DNA of 6,534 bases from Desulfobacula sp. GTDB lineage: Bacteria > Desulfobacterota > Desulfobacteria > Desulfobacterales > Desulfobacteraceae. Both the position numbers and the translations under genes were made by a program. Shown piece after piece: positions 5,702 to 6,534 of this stretch (the first letter of the stretch is position 1; each line of letters begins with the position of its first letter). The notes under the pieces are model-generated. The model did not search any database. It was not told where the DNA came from and saw only the letters and a list, made by a program, of their open reading frames with translations. The DNA lies in the NCBI RefSeq assembly GCF_021107415.1, contig NZ_JAIOSW010000080.1, positions 1-6,534 on the forward strand, given 5' to 3'.

Positions 5702-6534
5702 TCAGTGCGCCTTTGCCATTGGAAAATCTATATCCGGATTATAGCAGATCCTGCAACAATTCAGACATCTTTCAGCTTCTTTATGGGCTGCATCCTCCTG
5801 CAGAACAAGATCAACCTCAACCATGGAATCAAGCCTTTGATTAACAGGGAGTTCCGGCATTTTTGCCCTGGGACTTTTTTTAATACCATCCACTTTCGTG
5901 AAAATAGACTCACGAATTCGTTTATGCTGTAAGGAATCTTTCAGCGGTTCAACGGGTTTTCCTTTTAGGAACAGGTCAATAGACCGGGCGGCACGCCGCC
6001 CACCGCCAATGGCGTCTACAACAAGAGATGGTCCGGTGGCCGCGTCCCCTGCCGTAAAAATATAGGGTATGGAGGCCTGCATGGTTTCCGGATCATTATC
6101 AATGGTGTTCCATCGGGTCAGTTCCAGTTCAGCCATTCTTGGATGGGGATATTGTTCTTTAAAAGAGGCATCCGGTGATTGACCAATGGCGGTAATAATC
6201 ATATCTATTTTAAGAAGGGTTTCAGACCCTTCAATGGGTTCAGGACGTCGTCTGCCGCTGGCATCGGGTTCTCCCAGTTGCATTTTAAGATATTCAAGAT
6301 GGGTAACCCTGTCGCTTTCATCACCTATCACTTTTGTGGGTGCCGCCAGGAAAACAAATTCAATACCTTCTTCTTCAGAGGCAACAATTTCAACTTCATT
6401 GGCCGGCATCTCTTTCCGGGTTCTTCTGTAAACCATGTAGACTTTGTCAAGACCAAGTCTTAAAAGAGTTCTTGCACAGTCAACAGCTGTATTTCCCCCA
6501 CCGATAATAGCGGCAGTTTTCCCCAATTTTATTT
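5702..6534 (-). CDS. GltD-like NAD(P)H/FAD-dependent oxidoreductase, C-terminal part (5' end beyond the window)
   Basis: This is the C-terminal 277 residues of a flavoprotein related to the glutamate synthase small subunit. Such proteins carry electrons between NAD(P)H, FAD and an iron-sulfur partner in the cytoplasm. The visible part begins just before the second Rossmann fold (AAIIGGGNTAVDCARTLLR), followed by YRRTRKEMPANEVE, AIGQSPD and the FAD-binding IFTAGDAATGPSLVVDAIGGG near the middle. A TTG at 6526-6524 could be mistaken for a start, but the frame stays open to the window edge and the FAD-binding N-terminal half is missing, so the gene continues beyond it. The last 25 residues carry RCLNCCRICYNPD, a C-x2-C-C-x2-C cluster that could bind an Fe-S centre or other metal. 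The substrate and partner subunits are not visible. It may be GltD itself, a NfnB-like transhydrogenase subunit or another diaphorase; I give no symbol. Confidence 0.9.
   Translation of the reverse strand, partial: IKLGKTAAIIGGGNTAVDCARTLLRLGLDKVYMVYRRTRKEMPANEVEIVASEEEGIEFVFLAAPTKVIGDESDRVTHLEYLKMQLGEPDASGRRRPEPIEGSETLLKIDMIITAIGQSPDASFKEQYPHPRMAELELTRWNTIDNDPETMQASIPYIFTAGDAATGPSLVVDAIGGGRRAARSIDLFLKGKPVEPLKDSLQHKRIRESIFTKVDGIKKSPRAKMPELPVNQRLDSMVEVDLVLQEDAAHKEAERCLNCCRICYNPDIDFPMAKAH

Noticed and set aside
5612..5932. A 106-codon plus-strand frame crossing the mltG/oxidoreductase junction
   Set aside because: Most of it is antisense to the conserved C-terminus of the oxidoreductase, and it shows no recognisable domain.
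6524..6526. TTG at 6526 as the start of the oxidoreductase
   Set aside because: The frame is open through to the window edge, and the conserved FAD-binding half is missing, so the gene must begin outside the window.

Overview
The window carries five protein-coding genes, four complete and one cut by the right edge. Nothing resembling an rRNA, tRNA, CRISPR array, insertion sequence or phage gene was seen. The mix of genes suggests a Gram-negative anaerobe of the Desulfobacterota (Desulfobacteraceae-like). The pointers are a PAS/AAA+/Fis sigma-54 activator with a cysteine-rich sensor, a GltD-type flavoprotein with a C-terminal cysteine cluster, an MltG of Gram-negative length, and AT-rich codon use. 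This placement is inference from gene style; no marker gene is present.

Layout from left to right. Bases 1-380 hold no convincing gene, but end in a 47-bp cluster of five TGTTAAA heptamers just before the ribosome binding site of the first gene. Bases 381-1769 (+) encode a sigma-54-dependent activator with an N-terminal PAS domain. Bases 1910-3889 (-) encode an RNase II/R-family exoribonuclease, convergent with the activator. A 91-bp divergent region (3890-3980) separates it from a Smr-domain protein at 3981-4595 (+). The Smr gene runs stop codon to stop codon into mltG (4596-5618, -), with no base between them. Upstream of mltG, a 36-bp near-perfect palindrome (5637-5672) lies between it and a partial GltD-like NAD(P)H/FAD oxidoreductase (5702-6534, -).

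The genes do not form one pathway. The RNase and the Smr protein both act on nucleic acid and share a divergent promoter region, so they may be co-regulated. MltG acts on peptidoglycan in the periplasm and inner membrane. The oxidoreductase is a cytoplasmic electron-transfer enzyme. The activator has no neighbouring kinase and no visible sigma-54 promoter in the window, so its targets are probably elsewhere. By eye it is clearly richer in G+C than the RNase and Smr genes.

The points most worth a second look are regulatory. The RNase and Smr genes both lack a Shine-Dalgarno sequence and both have a promoter-like -10 placed 6-7 bases before the ATG, which predicts leaderless mRNAs. The RNase gene carries C9 and C8 runs on its coding strand. 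The PAS sensor carries a C-x4-C-x2-C cluster. I found no clear evidence of a wholly new multi-gene system here.
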